From Spirosoma endbachense (lineage in GTDB: Bacteria > Bacteroidota > Bacteroidia > Cytophagales > Spirosomataceae), in the NCBI RefSeq assembly GCF_010233585.1, contig NZ_CP045997.1, positions 5,399,284 to 5,463,283 of the forward strand: DNA of 64,000 bases, given 5' to 3'. The notes below the pieces were generated by a model. The model did no database searches and was not told where the DNA came from. It worked only from the letters and a program-made list of their open reading frames with translations. Position numbers and translations under genes: made by a program. Of this stretch, positions 55,626 to 63,716 are shown one piece after another. How positions within the stretch are numbered: the first letter of the stretch is position 1; each line of letters starts with the position of its first letter.

Positions 55626-55997
55626 TTACTTAAATTCAGCTTTAACGAAATCGTCATACCGTTGCTCAATTTCTTTCAGGTCGATATTGAGCAAATACAT
55701 TGTGCGGAAAAAAACGGGCAGTTCCGTTTCCAGAAATTGCTCGCGACGATAGGCTGTAATACGATTATTCGCATCATCGGCAGCAAAGTAGCCAATGCCC
55801 CGCTTGTTGAAAATGATGTTCTTTTGCTGCAAAAAATCATACGTCCGAACAACCGTATTAGGGTTGACTTCCAGTTCAATACCCAGGTCCCGAACCGACG
55901 GAATACGTTCGCCCGGTGGCCATTGCCCCAGCAAAATCTTCTCGCATACGTAATCAGCGATTTGCAGGTAAATGGCTTGTTTCTCTCGAAAATCCAT
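55626..55997 (-). CDS. GntR family repressor, YtrA-like
   Basis: 123 residues from the ATG at 55995-55997, 2 bases after the permease stop; a longer frame would overlap that gene. GntR winged helix: YLQIADYVCEKILLGQWPPGERIPSVRDLGIELEVNPNTVVRTYDFL, then a short C-terminal tail without a ligand-binding domain. The length and tail are those of the YtrA subfamily, which represses ABC transporter genes of its own operon. It is the last of four co-directional genes and is expected to bind the inverted repeat at 57746-57769. Confidence 0.87.
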   Translation of the reverse strand: MDFREKQAIYLQIADYVCEKILLGQWPPGERIPSVRDLGIELEVNPNTVVRTYDFLQQKNIIFNKRGIGYFAADDANNRITAYRREQFLETELPVFFRTMYLLNIDLKEIEQRYDDFVKAEFK

Positions 55998-55999
55998 AA

Positions 56000-56791
56000 T
56001 TACAGTTCTTTTTCTGTGAAGCGGACGTAAGCTATAAACCACAATACGGGCGCTACCAGCAACAAAATTGAATTGATAATAAGTTTGGGGATTCCTGTCA
56101 GCTCTAGATTGTATCTTCCCCCATTCTGAAAGAAAAATACCTCCGCGAACGGAGTCGATCCGTAACGTTCGCGAGCCGGGAATAACTCGATGATAATAAA
56201 CTCATTCAGAAAGACGATCGCAAAGTAGATCAAAAAGGCGATGATGCTGGTTTTGACGAATGGTACTTTTGTGAAGTAAATAGACCCCAAAAAGAAAAAG
56301 GGTAGCGTTAGCCACGACAGGTAGCGAAAGTCAAAAGGAATATTTGGGCTAAACAAATCAAGTAATTGATAGTGAGGCTCGTCTGCCGGAATCCGGCTGT
56401 TGATGATGAAGAAGCAGATTCCTTCTACTGTGTAAAAAATACCAATAAAAACAGGAACGAACAGCAATAGCATCAGTAACCCCACCAGATATTTCTCCAG
56501 TTGCGACGCTGGCAGTGTCAGGTAAGGAATCCCTCGGAGTGGCGTACTCACTACCCGAAATAGTTCACTGGCAAACCAGGCACCAGCCCCGCCAACGATA
56601 AAACTGAAGAGAATTCCATGAAATCGATAAACGCCTTCGCTGTAGTGAGCGGTTCTGGCGGTACTGGGTGCGAGCATCAGTATCCAGACGCCAACTAATA
56701 CCCCAATGCCCATCAGGTAGGTTCGGAAGTGTTCGAATAAGTGCAGGCGAAGAACTAAAGTAAACCGGCGGAAGTCGAAAGTTTGATTCAT
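56000..56791 (-). CDS. ABC transporter membrane protein
   Basis: 263 residues with about six membrane segments (LMGIGVLVGVWILMLAPST, LFSFIVGGAGAWFASELF, LMLLLFVPVFIGIFYTV and others). It starts ATG at 56789-56791, overlapping the stop of the preceding 37-residue peptide in an ATGA arrangement, and is followed 2 bases later by the GntR gene. Together with the ATPase it probably forms an exporter or peptide-resistance-type complex. No sequence family beyond ABC-2-like permease is recognised. Confidence 0.82.
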   Translation of the reverse strand: MNQTFDFRRFTLVLRLHLFEHFRTYLMGIGVLVGVWILMLAPSTARTAHYSEGVYRFHGILFSFIVGGAGAWFASELFRVVSTPLRGIPYLTLPASQLEKYLVGLLMLLLFVPVFIGIFYTVEGICFFIINSRIPADEPHYQLLDLFSPNIPFDFRYLSWLTLPFFFLGSIYFTKVPFVKTSIIAFLIYFAIVFLNEFIIIELFPARERYGSTPFAEVFFFQNGGRYNLELTGIPKLIINSILLLVAPVLWFIAYVRFTEKEL

Positions 56792-56901
56792 AGTGCAGGA
56801 ATGAGGAGAGAAATAGCCAGCGAAAAGCAGTAAGGAACAACAGTGCCTATCAGGGCAGCTAGCAGCAGAATGATGACAGTATATACGCTCATGGCCGTCA
56901 T
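56788..56901 (-). CDS. 37-residue membrane peptide, translationally coupled
   Basis: ATG 56899-56901 to TGA 56788-56790; an internal ATG three codons later is a possible alternative. The peptide is almost wholly hydrophobic, with VYTVIILLLAALIGTVV and a second segment FSLAISLLIPAL separated by PYC. Its start overlaps the ABC ATPase stop, and its stop overlaps the permease start, each in an ATGA (4-base) junction. Gene junctions this tight on both sides are unlikely for a chance frame. It is probably a small subunit or regulator of the transporter. Confidence 0.65.
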   Translation of the reverse strand: MTAMSVYTVIILLLAALIGTVVPYCFSLAISLLIPAL

Positions 56902-57731
56902 TGGAAAAGGACTTTAATACGCTCCCGGTTAGTAACCACCGTATTGAATAGCCGTTCCAGATCGACTTTACTATCTTCCTGCGCTGGGTTTTCCATCACA
57001 ACGGCCTGCCCCCGCAGCGCGGGTTCAGCATATAAAACATGATCGGTTTCCATAACTGTCGATACCGTATCGAACAGAAGCCGATCGGCAATGTCGGACA
57101 GCGAATGATTGAGCAGAATTTCGCTTTCGTCCAAGACAATAACCGCATCGATCAGATTGTCAAGATCACGAACCTGGTGAGTCGAGATCAGGATAAGCCG
57201 GTCGGGGTCAAGAGCAGAGGATACAATTTTGCGAAACTGACTTTTCGATGGAATGTCGAGCCCATTCGTCGGTTCATCCATGATCAGAATACGGGTGTTG
57301 GCGGCCAGGCCAAAACTGATAATAATCTTCTTTTTTTGTCCATACGACATGGCCGTTAGCTTCTGGTCCTGCGGCACATCAAACTCCGTCAGGTAGCGCC
57401 GGAACTGCGAGTCGCTGAATTTTGGATAAAACGGCCCCATTGTATCGATGTATTGCTGGACGGTTATCGATGGCAGATAAATTTCCTCCGGAATAAAATA
57501 GAGTTCCTGCAAAAAGGCGGGTTGTCGTTTCTGGGGTTCAAAACCCGCAACGTTGACCCGCCCGGCAATGGGATAGAGCAGGCCACCCATGAGCCGCAAC
57601 AGGCTCGATTTGCCCGCTCCGTTTTTACCCAATAATCCATAAATGGTTCCCGGTTTTAACGACAGGCTCAGATTCTGAAAAATCAGTTTTTTTCGACTGT
57701 ACCCAAACGTCAGGTTGTTGAGGTCTAGCAT
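56898..57731 (-). CDS. ABC transporter ATP-binding protein
   Basis: 277 residues. The nucleotide-binding domain has Walker A GLLGKNGAGKSSLLRLMGG, the signature AMSYGQKKKIIISFGLA, Walker B RILIMDEPTNGLD and an ISTHQV switch His. The C-terminal ~60 residues extend beyond the core. It is the first gene of the operon ATPase, small peptide, permease, GntR repressor; a candidate operator lies 15 bases before the ATG. The family and operon resemble the YtrA-controlled ABC systems of Gram-positive bacteria. Confidence 0.93.
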   Translation of the reverse strand: MLDLNNLTFGYSRKKLIFQNLSLSLKPGTIYGLLGKNGAGKSSLLRLMGGLLYPIAGRVNVAGFEPQKRQPAFLQELYFIPEEIYLPSITVQQYIDTMGPFYPKFSDSQFRRYLTEFDVPQDQKLTAMSYGQKKKIIISFGLAANTRILIMDEPTNGLDIPSKSQFRKIVSSALDPDRLILISTHQVRDLDNLIDAVIVLDESEILLNHSLSDIADRLLFDTVSTVMETDHVLYAEPALRGQAVVMENPAQEDSKVDLERLFNTVVTNRERIKVLFQ

Positions 57732-58150
57732 TGCTTGTTTGATTTAGTGTACTATTTAACTAATACACTGCAATGCTCAGAATTTATCAGTTTAATGTCA
57801 AGTAACAAGCTGATTTTATTTTGAATAAGAGTACCATCACATCACCTGTAGCAAAAGCTATGCAACGAATACTGAAATACGCTTGGTACCCGACTGGAAC
57901 ATTGGGAAGTAATGCGCTATACCAAACAAATTTTTATAGTTGCTCAATTATTTTCTATCAAAAAGGTATTGATAAACAATATGTTAACATAAATAGAGGC
58001 TCGCCAATTGTCATTGCTGATAAAAAAATCACAACTAGTTAAAATATAAATCGCCCCTATTGCGACTATCCCTTTGAAGCAGCGAACGCAGGCCTGTAGC
58101 GAATCTCGAGCGTATCTCCGCTTTTATAAATCATTAAACAAAATAACAAC
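57732..58150. other. Non-coding region upstream of the ABC operon
   Basis: 419 bases between the divergent ABC operon and the small membrane protein gene. Apart from the operator-like inverted repeat near 57746, no gene, hairpin or repeat stands out. One 73-residue frame (57821-58042) has an unusual start and no recognisable content and was not accepted. Confidence 0.5.
57746..57769. promoter_or_regulatory. YtrA-like operator of the ABC operon
   Basis: AGTGTA at 57746-57751 and TACACT at 57764-57769 are perfect inverted half-sites 12 bases apart. The same half-sites with a 13-base spacer are the recognition site of the Bacillus subtilis repressor YtrA (a published box). The site is 15 bases before the ATG of the ATPase, and the operon encodes a YtrA-like GntR protein, so autoregulation is likely. 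Confidence 0.65.
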
Positions 58151-58411
58151 ATGAATATTTGGCGAATAGCGGGCGTTGCCCTGATGGCCGGATTGGCCCT
58201 GTTTCTGGTAACGATTGTTTTAAAATTAGTTTTGATCGCTTCGGTAGGCTTCCTATTGATACGGGTAGTTGGCGGGCGGTTGATGGGCCGGGCGTTCGGT
58301 GGATTGAGGCAGGGAGGCTGGCAATCAACCGAGATTATCTCGATTGACAATCCTGCTTACCGTTCACCCATGAGCCAGCGTGGATTTAGCCGCGTGATTC
58401 CAATCAACTAG
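58151..58411 (+). CDS. Small membrane protein of unknown function
   Basis: 86 residues. One or two N-terminal membrane segments (AGVALMAGLALFLVTIVLKLVLIASVGFLLI), then a basic Gly-rich tail (GGRLMGRAFGGLRQGGW) and a short polar end. It lies 58 bases upstream of the Hsp20 gene on the same strand, so the two may be co-transcribed. No family is recognised. Confidence 0.65.
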   Translation: MNIWRIAGVALMAGLALFLVTIVLKLVLIASVGFLLIRVVGGRLMGRAFGGLRQGGWQSTEIISIDNPAYRSPMSQRGFSRVIPIN

Positions 58412-58469
58412 GCAGAACAGGTAAACAACAACATCATAAAACGTAAACACAACAGTAAAGAACACAGTC

Positions 58470-58937
58470 ATGCATCACAATCAAGCATTTCAATCAGACT
58501 ATAAAGGTGGTTGCGGCTCAATGGGCCGGGGTAAATTCAGTGGCTTCAAAGGCCGGGGTCGATTTGGTAATTTCTGGGGACGCCATGCGGGGGGATTTTT
58601 TCAACCGCCAGTGAACATTGAAGAGACCGACGACAACTATATTATTTCATTATTTGCAGCCGGTATTATCAAGGAGAACGTAACATTGACCGTCAAAGAC
58701 GACATACTGACGATTGCCTATCCAGGCTCAAATCAGGATACAAACTCCGAATCGACCACTCAGGATAAATACACGTATCAGGAGCATAGCGTGGGTTCGT
58801 TCGAGCGGTCATTTCGGCTGAATGACAAAGTTATTGTCGAAACGATTTCGGCCAGCTATGCCGAGGGGATTCTGAAAGTCGTTCTGCCTAAAAATCCGGC
58901 TACCAACAAGCCTGCGCAAACAATCACGGTAGGATAA
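58470..58937 (+). CDS. Hsp20/alpha-crystallin family small heat shock protein
   Basis: 155 residues. The alpha-crystallin domain is clear: PPVNIEETDDNYIISLFAAG, VTLTVKDDILTIAY and ASYAEGILKVVLPKN, ending with a Thr/Val tail that may hold the IxI-type motif. It would hold unfolding proteins during stress. The N-terminal ~45 residues are unusual: His, Gln, then RG/GR repeats (GRGKFSGFKGRGRFGNFWGRHAGG) in place of the usual hydrophobic arm. The terminator lies 24 bases after the stop. Confidence 0.88.
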   Translation: MHHNQAFQSDYKGGCGSMGRGKFSGFKGRGRFGNFWGRHAGGFFQPPVNIEETDDNYIISLFAAGIIKENVTLTVKDDILTIAYPGSNQDTNSESTTQDKYTYQEHSVGSFERSFRLNDKVIVETISASYAEGILKVVLPKNPATNKPAQTITVG

Positions 58938-58960
58938 GCGATTGAATCGGTAAGATGAGC

Positions 58961-58998
58961 AAAAAGGCCAGACTGTGTTTACAGGACTGGCCTTTTTC
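58961..58998. terminator. Terminator after the Hsp20 gene
   Basis: 11-bp stem AAAAAGGCCAG/CTGGCCTTTTT (58961-58971 with 58987-58997) with a T run, and an A run on the other strand, so it can serve both the Hsp20 gene and the convergent kinase gene. Confidence 0.85.
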
Positions 58999-59035
58999 AA
59001 TAAGTTCACATTGATTCCGTGCCGAACCGGATGGT

Positions 59036-62000
59036 TTACTGCCGTATCAGTGGCAGTTTTATGTCGACTATCGTTCCTGTTCGGGTAACTGGATTCTGAT
59101 CCATAATAGAATAACTGGCTTCTGTACCGTAGAGGGCTTGCAGCGAATCGACGCGTTCGGTCGTAACTTTGCTCCCCAGCGATCGATGAGATCGTGCCCC
59201 AGTATGCGCATGTATGGCTGCGGCTTTAGTCCGGCCAATGCCATTGTCTTCAACCCGGCAGCGTAATTGATTGTCAACCTGTTGAATAGAAACAATCAAT
59301 ACGCCTGGTCCGTCAGTTTTATGTCGTAAGCCGTGTAAAATGGCATTTTCTACGAAAGGTTGCAGTAATAAGGGTGGCATCAGGCAGGTTTCTACAGTTG
59401 GATCGATGGCAAACGTATGGCTAAACCGATGATCGGCGCGTTCTTCTTCCAGTTCAATATACAACGTCAATGTTTCGAGTTCCTGCTTAATGGGGATCAG
59501 CGTTTCGCGGGAGTTTTCGAGAACCTGACGAACCAGCCGGGAAAATTTCTGAAGAAAGATCGAAGCCGCATCCGGACGGTTGGTCAGAATATAGGCGTCG
59601 ATGGTATTCATGCAGTTGAAAATAAAATGTGGATTCATCTGCGCCCGTAAAGCCCGCGTTTCAGCTTCGGCCCGCTGGCGCGTCAGTTCACTGCGTCGCC
59701 TTTCCTGGCCAATGCGCATACGATAGAAACCATACAAAAGGCCCAGGAGGCCCAGCAATACCAGACCCCTGAACAAACCGCTTTCATACCAGGCTGGGGC
59801 AATTTCAAATTGAATCGTAATGCCGTTCTGATTCCAGCGGCCCGTATCGTCGCCATTTTGAACGACCAGCGTATAGTCGCCAGATTTTAGGTTCGTTAGA
59901 TTGAGCTCATTGGTTACCCCCAGGTTTATCCATCCTGAACGATCGGTTAGCCTGTAGCGAAAACGGATCGTACTGACTGGCCCGAAGCTCAGGGTTGTAA
60001 ACGTAAAGCGAAGATCATTCTCGCTGTTTGCCAGCAGTAATGGGGTTGTTAAAACGACGGGTTTGTATTGCCCGTTAACCTGCATACTGGCAACCATTAG
60101 CGGTGGCAGGGGAGTAGGTTGATGTAATCGGTTGATGTCGATCAGATTGAACCCGTTTTGCTGACCAACCAGCAACAAATCATTTGGCGTTATGGCAAAC
60201 CCGTTTGTAGCATCGTCGGAGAGCAAGCCATCTACTTCGGTAAAACGCCTGATCAGGCGGGTGGCCGGGTTGAAGGTGTGTAAGCCCTCTCCGGTGCCGA
60301 TCCACAGTCGATGGCTGTTATCTTCGGCAATACCAAAACATTGATCATCGGCTAACTCTGGGGTAAGACCGCTGTAAACAGAGCGCAGGCTGTCTATTTT
60401 TCCGGTGGCATCGGTCGTATTGACACCTCCTCCACCAGCGAACAGCATTCGACCCTTTTTTCCTACCGATACTCGGGTGAAATAATCACCGATAAATTGC
60501 TTATGAATGTTAAAGTCAGCCAGTTCCTGCAATCGACGTTCCCGTTCGTTATACCCTATCATGCCAAAACTTTTCGGGTACCAGGCCGCGATCCAGATTC
60601 GTCCATCGGGCGACTCCGCCAGATCATGGTAGCGATTTGAAGCCCAGAGTTCACGGGCTTTTTGTTCATTCCAGAGCGTAATCGAGCGCAGAGTATTGAG
60701 GTCAAAGACCTGAATGCCTTCGTTTTTATGAAGCACCCATAGTCGTTGATGACGATCAGCCAGTACTTTCTGAATAGAAGGTGATGAAAATCGGGATGGC
60801 AGTTTAACTGCTTTAAAATCAGCCTTATTTAGTTGAAAAATGCCCTGGTCGGTTGCGGCCCAGAGCGTTCCGTTTACCCACGATAGCGTATTTGTTATCA
60901 CATCGACTGGATAGCGGAAAAGCTGGAAAGCATTGGTTGCCCGATTCCAGCGCAGTACTCCAGAATGCGACAAGCCTAGCCAATAGGTATCGGCAGAATC
61001 AGGTAAGATTGCTGTGACAATCACCGCTTTTTGAGTGATCGATTCTGGGAGCAGAACGGTTTGTATGGCAGAAATTCCGGACCGATACTGCCAAAGCCCA
61101 TCGTTCGTGGCTAACCAGACAATGCCGTTGACCGTATCGGGGCTGATTTGTTGTATGGAAACACCCTGTAAGCCCTCAACGGTTATGCTAGTCGCCAACG
61201 TAGGCTGGAAAATCTTTAACCCATCATCGCACCCCAGCCAAAGTGTCGTTGTACCCGATGAGTCGACCACGAAAGCCAGGCTCCGAATCATCCCCGAAAT
61301 AGGGTAATGTTGAAGTGTTTCCTGATCGGGCCGGTACTGAAAGAGACCATCATTAGGAGTTCCTAACCAAAGATTACCCGTGTTGCCTTCGGCAATAGCA
61401 GAAAGTTGCAGCGTTTTTCTGTTTGCCGGATTGGCTGCTTCCTGGCCCAAAACGCAGTATATTGAATTCTTTTTACGATCAAAAGTATACAAACCCCGTT
61501 CGCTTAGAATCCAGAGTCTGCGCTGATGATCCTCAAAGAAGTGTTTTCCCTCGCCGGTCTGGTCCGTTCCTTTGATCGTGTATTGATTGTGTTTTTTTGT
61601 CGCGATTTCATATCGGCGTACCAGCCCGTAGCTACTCGACCAAAGGTTGCCCTGCGAATCGGTGAAGAGGTTATTAAAGTGGTCATTGACCGGGTCGGGG
61701 TCTGTGAAGTCAACAGAGTCGACGGGCGTAATTGACTGACCATCCTGATCGGCAATGAATAAACCGGCATTGTTCCAGTAAACGGCCAGTGAGCCATTGG
61801 GTAAGTGGCTAAGGCTATTGACCGCCCCGACCTGGTTTTCTGGAATTTTCCGGAACGTATAGCCATCGTATCGACATAGTCCGCGCCGGGTCGCTACCCA
61901 AAGATACCCCTTCGCATCGGTCGTAATCGCGGATACAAAATTAGACAGCAAGCCGTCTTTTGTGCTGAGTTTCTGAAACGTCAGGTTAGGTGATTGTCCG

Positions 62001-62068
62001 AGTACGACTCCGTTCAGGAATAGCAATAGAATGAACGAACAAAAGCCCTTAGCAGGTGACGTTTTCAA
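59036..62068 (-). CDS. Propeller/Y_Y_Y sensor histidine kinase, LytS type
   Basis: 1010 residues. The only possible start in frame is TTG at 62066-62068; upstream codons reach the TGA of the regulator remnant 27 bases earlier. Signal peptide (ILLLFLNGVVLGQS), propeller repeats (GYLWVATRRGLCRYDGYTF, NLWLGTPNDGLFQYRPDQ, RLWIGTGEGLHTF) to ~600, Y_Y_Y domain (~660-740), membrane helix (GLVLLGLLGLLYGFYRM), His_kinase core with phospho-acceptor His814 in RAQMNPHFIFNCMNTIDAY. The N box is PFVENAILHGL and the lid VEDNGIG is intact. Its normal LytTR partner, just upstream, is now a remnant. Confidence 0.88.
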   Translation of the reverse strand: MKTSPAKGFCSFILLLFLNGVVLGQSPNLTFQKLSTKDGLLSNFVSAITTDAKGYLWVATRRGLCRYDGYTFRKIPENQVGAVNSLSHLPNGSLAVYWNNAGLFIADQDGQSITPVDSVDFTDPDPVNDHFNNLFTDSQGNLWSSSYGLVRRYEIATKKHNQYTIKGTDQTGEGKHFFEDHQRRLWILSERGLYTFDRKKNSIYCVLGQEAANPANRKTLQLSAIAEGNTGNLWLGTPNDGLFQYRPDQETLQHYPISGMIRSLAFVVDSSGTTTLWLGCDDGLKIFQPTLATSITVEGLQGVSIQQISPDTVNGIVWLATNDGLWQYRSGISAIQTVLLPESITQKAVIVTAILPDSADTYWLGLSHSGVLRWNRATNAFQLFRYPVDVITNTLSWVNGTLWAATDQGIFQLNKADFKAVKLPSRFSSPSIQKVLADRHQRLWVLHKNEGIQVFDLNTLRSITLWNEQKARELWASNRYHDLAESPDGRIWIAAWYPKSFGMIGYNERERRLQELADFNIHKQFIGDYFTRVSVGKKGRMLFAGGGGVNTTDATGKIDSLRSVYSGLTPELADDQCFGIAEDNSHRLWIGTGEGLHTFNPATRLIRRFTEVDGLLSDDATNGFAITPNDLLLVGQQNGFNLIDINRLHQPTPLPPLMVASMQVNGQYKPVVLTTPLLLANSENDLRFTFTTLSFGPVSTIRFRYRLTDRSGWINLGVTNELNLTNLKSGDYTLVVQNGDDTGRWNQNGITIQFEIAPAWYESGLFRGLVLLGLLGLLYGFYRMRIGQERRRSELTRQRAEAETRALRAQMNPHFIFNCMNTIDAYILTNRPDAASIFLQKFSRLVRQVLENSRETLIPIKQELETLTLYIELEEERADHRFSHTFAIDPTVETCLMPPLLLQPFVENAILHGLRHKTDGPGVLIVSIQQVDNQLRCRVEDNGIGRTKAAAIHAHTGARSHRSLGSKVTTERVDSLQALYGTEASYSIMDQNPVTRTGTIVDIKLPLIRQ

Positions 62069-62095
62069 AGCCGTTTGATGGTTTTGGCCTTTAAT

Positions 62096-62279
62096 TCAGC
62101 CCTCAATGATCCGGTAAAACACATCTTGATACGTATCGCCGATGGGAATGACCGCTTTCCCAATGTAAATCCTGTTTCACTCGATTGATTCAATCCGGTT
62201 TACCGCAACAAGATAAGATTTGTGTACGCGAATGAACTGATTATCCGAAAGTTTTTCTTCCAGGCTCTTCAGGTTTTTT
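62096..62279 (-). pseudogene. LytTR response regulator remnant with nonsense codon
   Basis: Reading leftward from ~62279, the sequence KNLKSLEEKLSDNQFIRVHK, then SYLVAVNRIESIE, matches a LytTR DNA-binding domain. It is interrupted by a TGA at 62177-62179. In the same frame it continues NRIYIGKAVIPIGDTYQDVF to a TGA at 62096-62098. The stop lies 27 bases before the kinase start, in the same frame, as in operons where the regulator precedes its kinase. The receiver domain is gone; the upstream end stops at a palindrome. Confidence 0.7.
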
Positions 62280-62312
62280 AAACCTGTAAGGTCTCAAAGA
62301 CCTTATAGGTTT
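62280..62312. repeat. REP-like palindrome at the LytTR break point
   Basis: 15-bp arms (62280-62294 with 62298-62312, one mismatch) and a 3-base loop. It abuts the truncated end of the regulator remnant, which suggests it inserted or marks a deletion end. It may be one copy of a dispersed repeat family. Confidence 0.5.
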
Positions 62313-62517
62313 GTAGTCGGAGTGAAAAATTATTCGCATATAATTTGCTGATTATGAGTGATTTAATTAAAGTATAATCAGATAGTTTAAGAAATATTCA
62401 ACGTTTCATGCAACCTGATTGCTGAGTTCTTACATCTTCCTGTCAAATAACACAAGGAATACAATTCTGAACTTGATAAACTTCAAATTTCCTAAACTCT
62501 TAACTCCGATTACAACC

Positions 62518-63216
62518 ATGAAAACGTTCAAACACCTCTTCACTGCCGCTTTAGTTGCTGCTTCGACTGCTACGTTCGCCCAGACAACGGTCATTATTTC
62601 TACGGATTCTGTTTCGAAACCACACCGGACCGTCGAACGTATCACCTCCGATTTCAGTATCTACGTGGGCTTTAACAATTTTGGTGGTTCGCTGCCTGCA
62701 GGCTATGATTTACGGCCGATTGGTTCTCGCTTTATTGCGCTGGGCTGGCAGAAACGCATTCCACTCATCACGACTGGTTCCACAAAACTGCGGTTAGTAA
62801 CCGGCCCGGAGATTGCCTGGAACAACTTCATGTTCGAAGGCCGCAACACACTGGTTGAGCAGAATAATCAACTCGTTATTGAGGCCGCTAACGTCGATCT
62901 GCATCGGTCGAAGCTTGTAACGACCCAACTCAATCTGCCGGTAATCCTGAATTTACGGTTTAAGTCAGGACTGACAGTAGGGGCAGGGGCTTATGTTGGC
63001 ATGCGGCTGGACAGCTACACGAAAGTAAAACCCGAAAGTGGATCGGTCGTTCGGACGCATGGTTCCTACAATCTGAATCCTGTTCGCTGGGGCCTGACGA
63101 GCGAACTCGGTTTCCGGGGCAGTGCGAAACTATTTTTCCGGTATGAGCCGAATAGCCCCTTCCGGTCGGGCGAAGGCCCCGATGCCAGCGTATGGGCTGT
63201 CGGCCTGAAACTGTAG
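62518..63216 (+). CDS. Outer-membrane beta-barrel protein
   Basis: 232 residues from the ATG at 62518; a longer frame adds 33 residues before the signal peptide. Signal (LFTAALVAASTATFAQ), then barrel strands of the OmpW/PorT type (ISTDSVSKPHRTVERITSDFSIYVGFNNFGGS, VGAGAYVGMRLDSYTKV, WGLTSELGFRGSAKLFFRYEP), ending in VWAVGLKL. The role is unknown. A long imperfect hairpin after the stop may end the transcript. Confidence 0.75.
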   Translation: MKTFKHLFTAALVAASTATFAQTTVIISTDSVSKPHRTVERITSDFSIYVGFNNFGGSLPAGYDLRPIGSRFIALGWQKRIPLITTGSTKLRLVTGPEIAWNNFMFEGRNTLVEQNNQLVIEAANVDLHRSKLVTTQLNLPVILNLRFKSGLTVGAGAYVGMRLDSYTKVKPESGSVVRTHGSYNLNPVRWGLTSELGFRGSAKLFFRYEPNSPFRSGEGPDASVWAVGLKL

Positions 63217-63223
63217 TCTGAAC

Positions 63224-63291
63224 CGGGATCTGTGTGATTTAGGAATTGACAGGATTTCGTTCCCTGTAAACCCTAAATTATATAGATCCCG
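63224..63291. terminator. Long imperfect hairpin
   Basis: Outer arms CGGGATCT and AGATCCCG (63224-63231 with 63284-63291) are perfect; the interior pairs partly (GATTTAGG with CCCTAAAT, GACAGG with CCCTGT). It starts 7 bases after the barrel gene stop. Confidence 0.5.
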
Positions 63292-63658
63292 ACTTAAAAG
63301 TGAGGGTGACTTTCGTTTCGAAGCGCACGAATGGTCGATAAATAGAAAAGATCTGAAGGCGCTACTTTAACACGCCGAATGATTCGAATGGAGTCGGATT
63401 ACCAAGATTATTCCTACTAAATATGCTAAAAAAGGCTTGGGGCTAATACGACCCTGGCTAGTTGAATTCAGGGCATAATCAACTAAAAGCAAAGGACCAG
63501 AAAAGTAATAAAAAAAATTCTGCGTCAAGCAACGTTCATTTTTTTCGTGCGTCTTTGATCCAAAGTCGCTCTTCATAACACCAATCACAAACTAAATCCA
63601 CTCATACAGCCGTTCAGACCGCTTGTGTAAGAACAGGTACTTTGCGATGCCCACTACC

Positions 63659-63666
63659 TACCTTTG
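63659..63666 (+). promoter_or_regulatory. Candidate -7 promoter element
   Basis: TACCTTTG is a perfect TAnnTTTG match, 50 bases before the ATG of the right-edge gene. A TTTG at 63641-63644 is closer than the usual -33 spacing. Confidence 0.4.
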
Positions 63667-63716
63667 CAATGTACTTCGACACAAACACAGGCAACCTTCT
63701 GAAAAAAGACAGTACC

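Larger units (their letters stand above)
62069..62517. other. Region with regulator remnant and palindrome
   Basis: 449 bases between the kinase start and the next gene start. On the minus strand 62096-62279 holds the C-terminal part of a LytTR domain with one in-frame stop; 62280-62312 is a near-perfect palindrome at the break point. The rest is AT-rich and empty. Confidence 0.65.
63217..63716. other. Non-coding gap with a hairpin and promoter element
   Basis: 500 bases between the barrel gene and the next gene. 63224-63291 forms a long imperfect inverted repeat that may terminate the barrel gene, and a TAnnTTTG element lies at 63659-63666. No other gene is supported. Confidence 0.5.

Noticed and set aside
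57821..58042. 73-residue frame in the gap between the ABC operon and the small membrane protein
   Set aside because: Its start is not ATG, no domain or signal is visible, and composition is like non-coding DNA.
63367..63588. 73-residue minus-strand frame in the last large gap
   Set aside because: No recognisable domain, no promoter and low-complexity composition; treated as non-coding.
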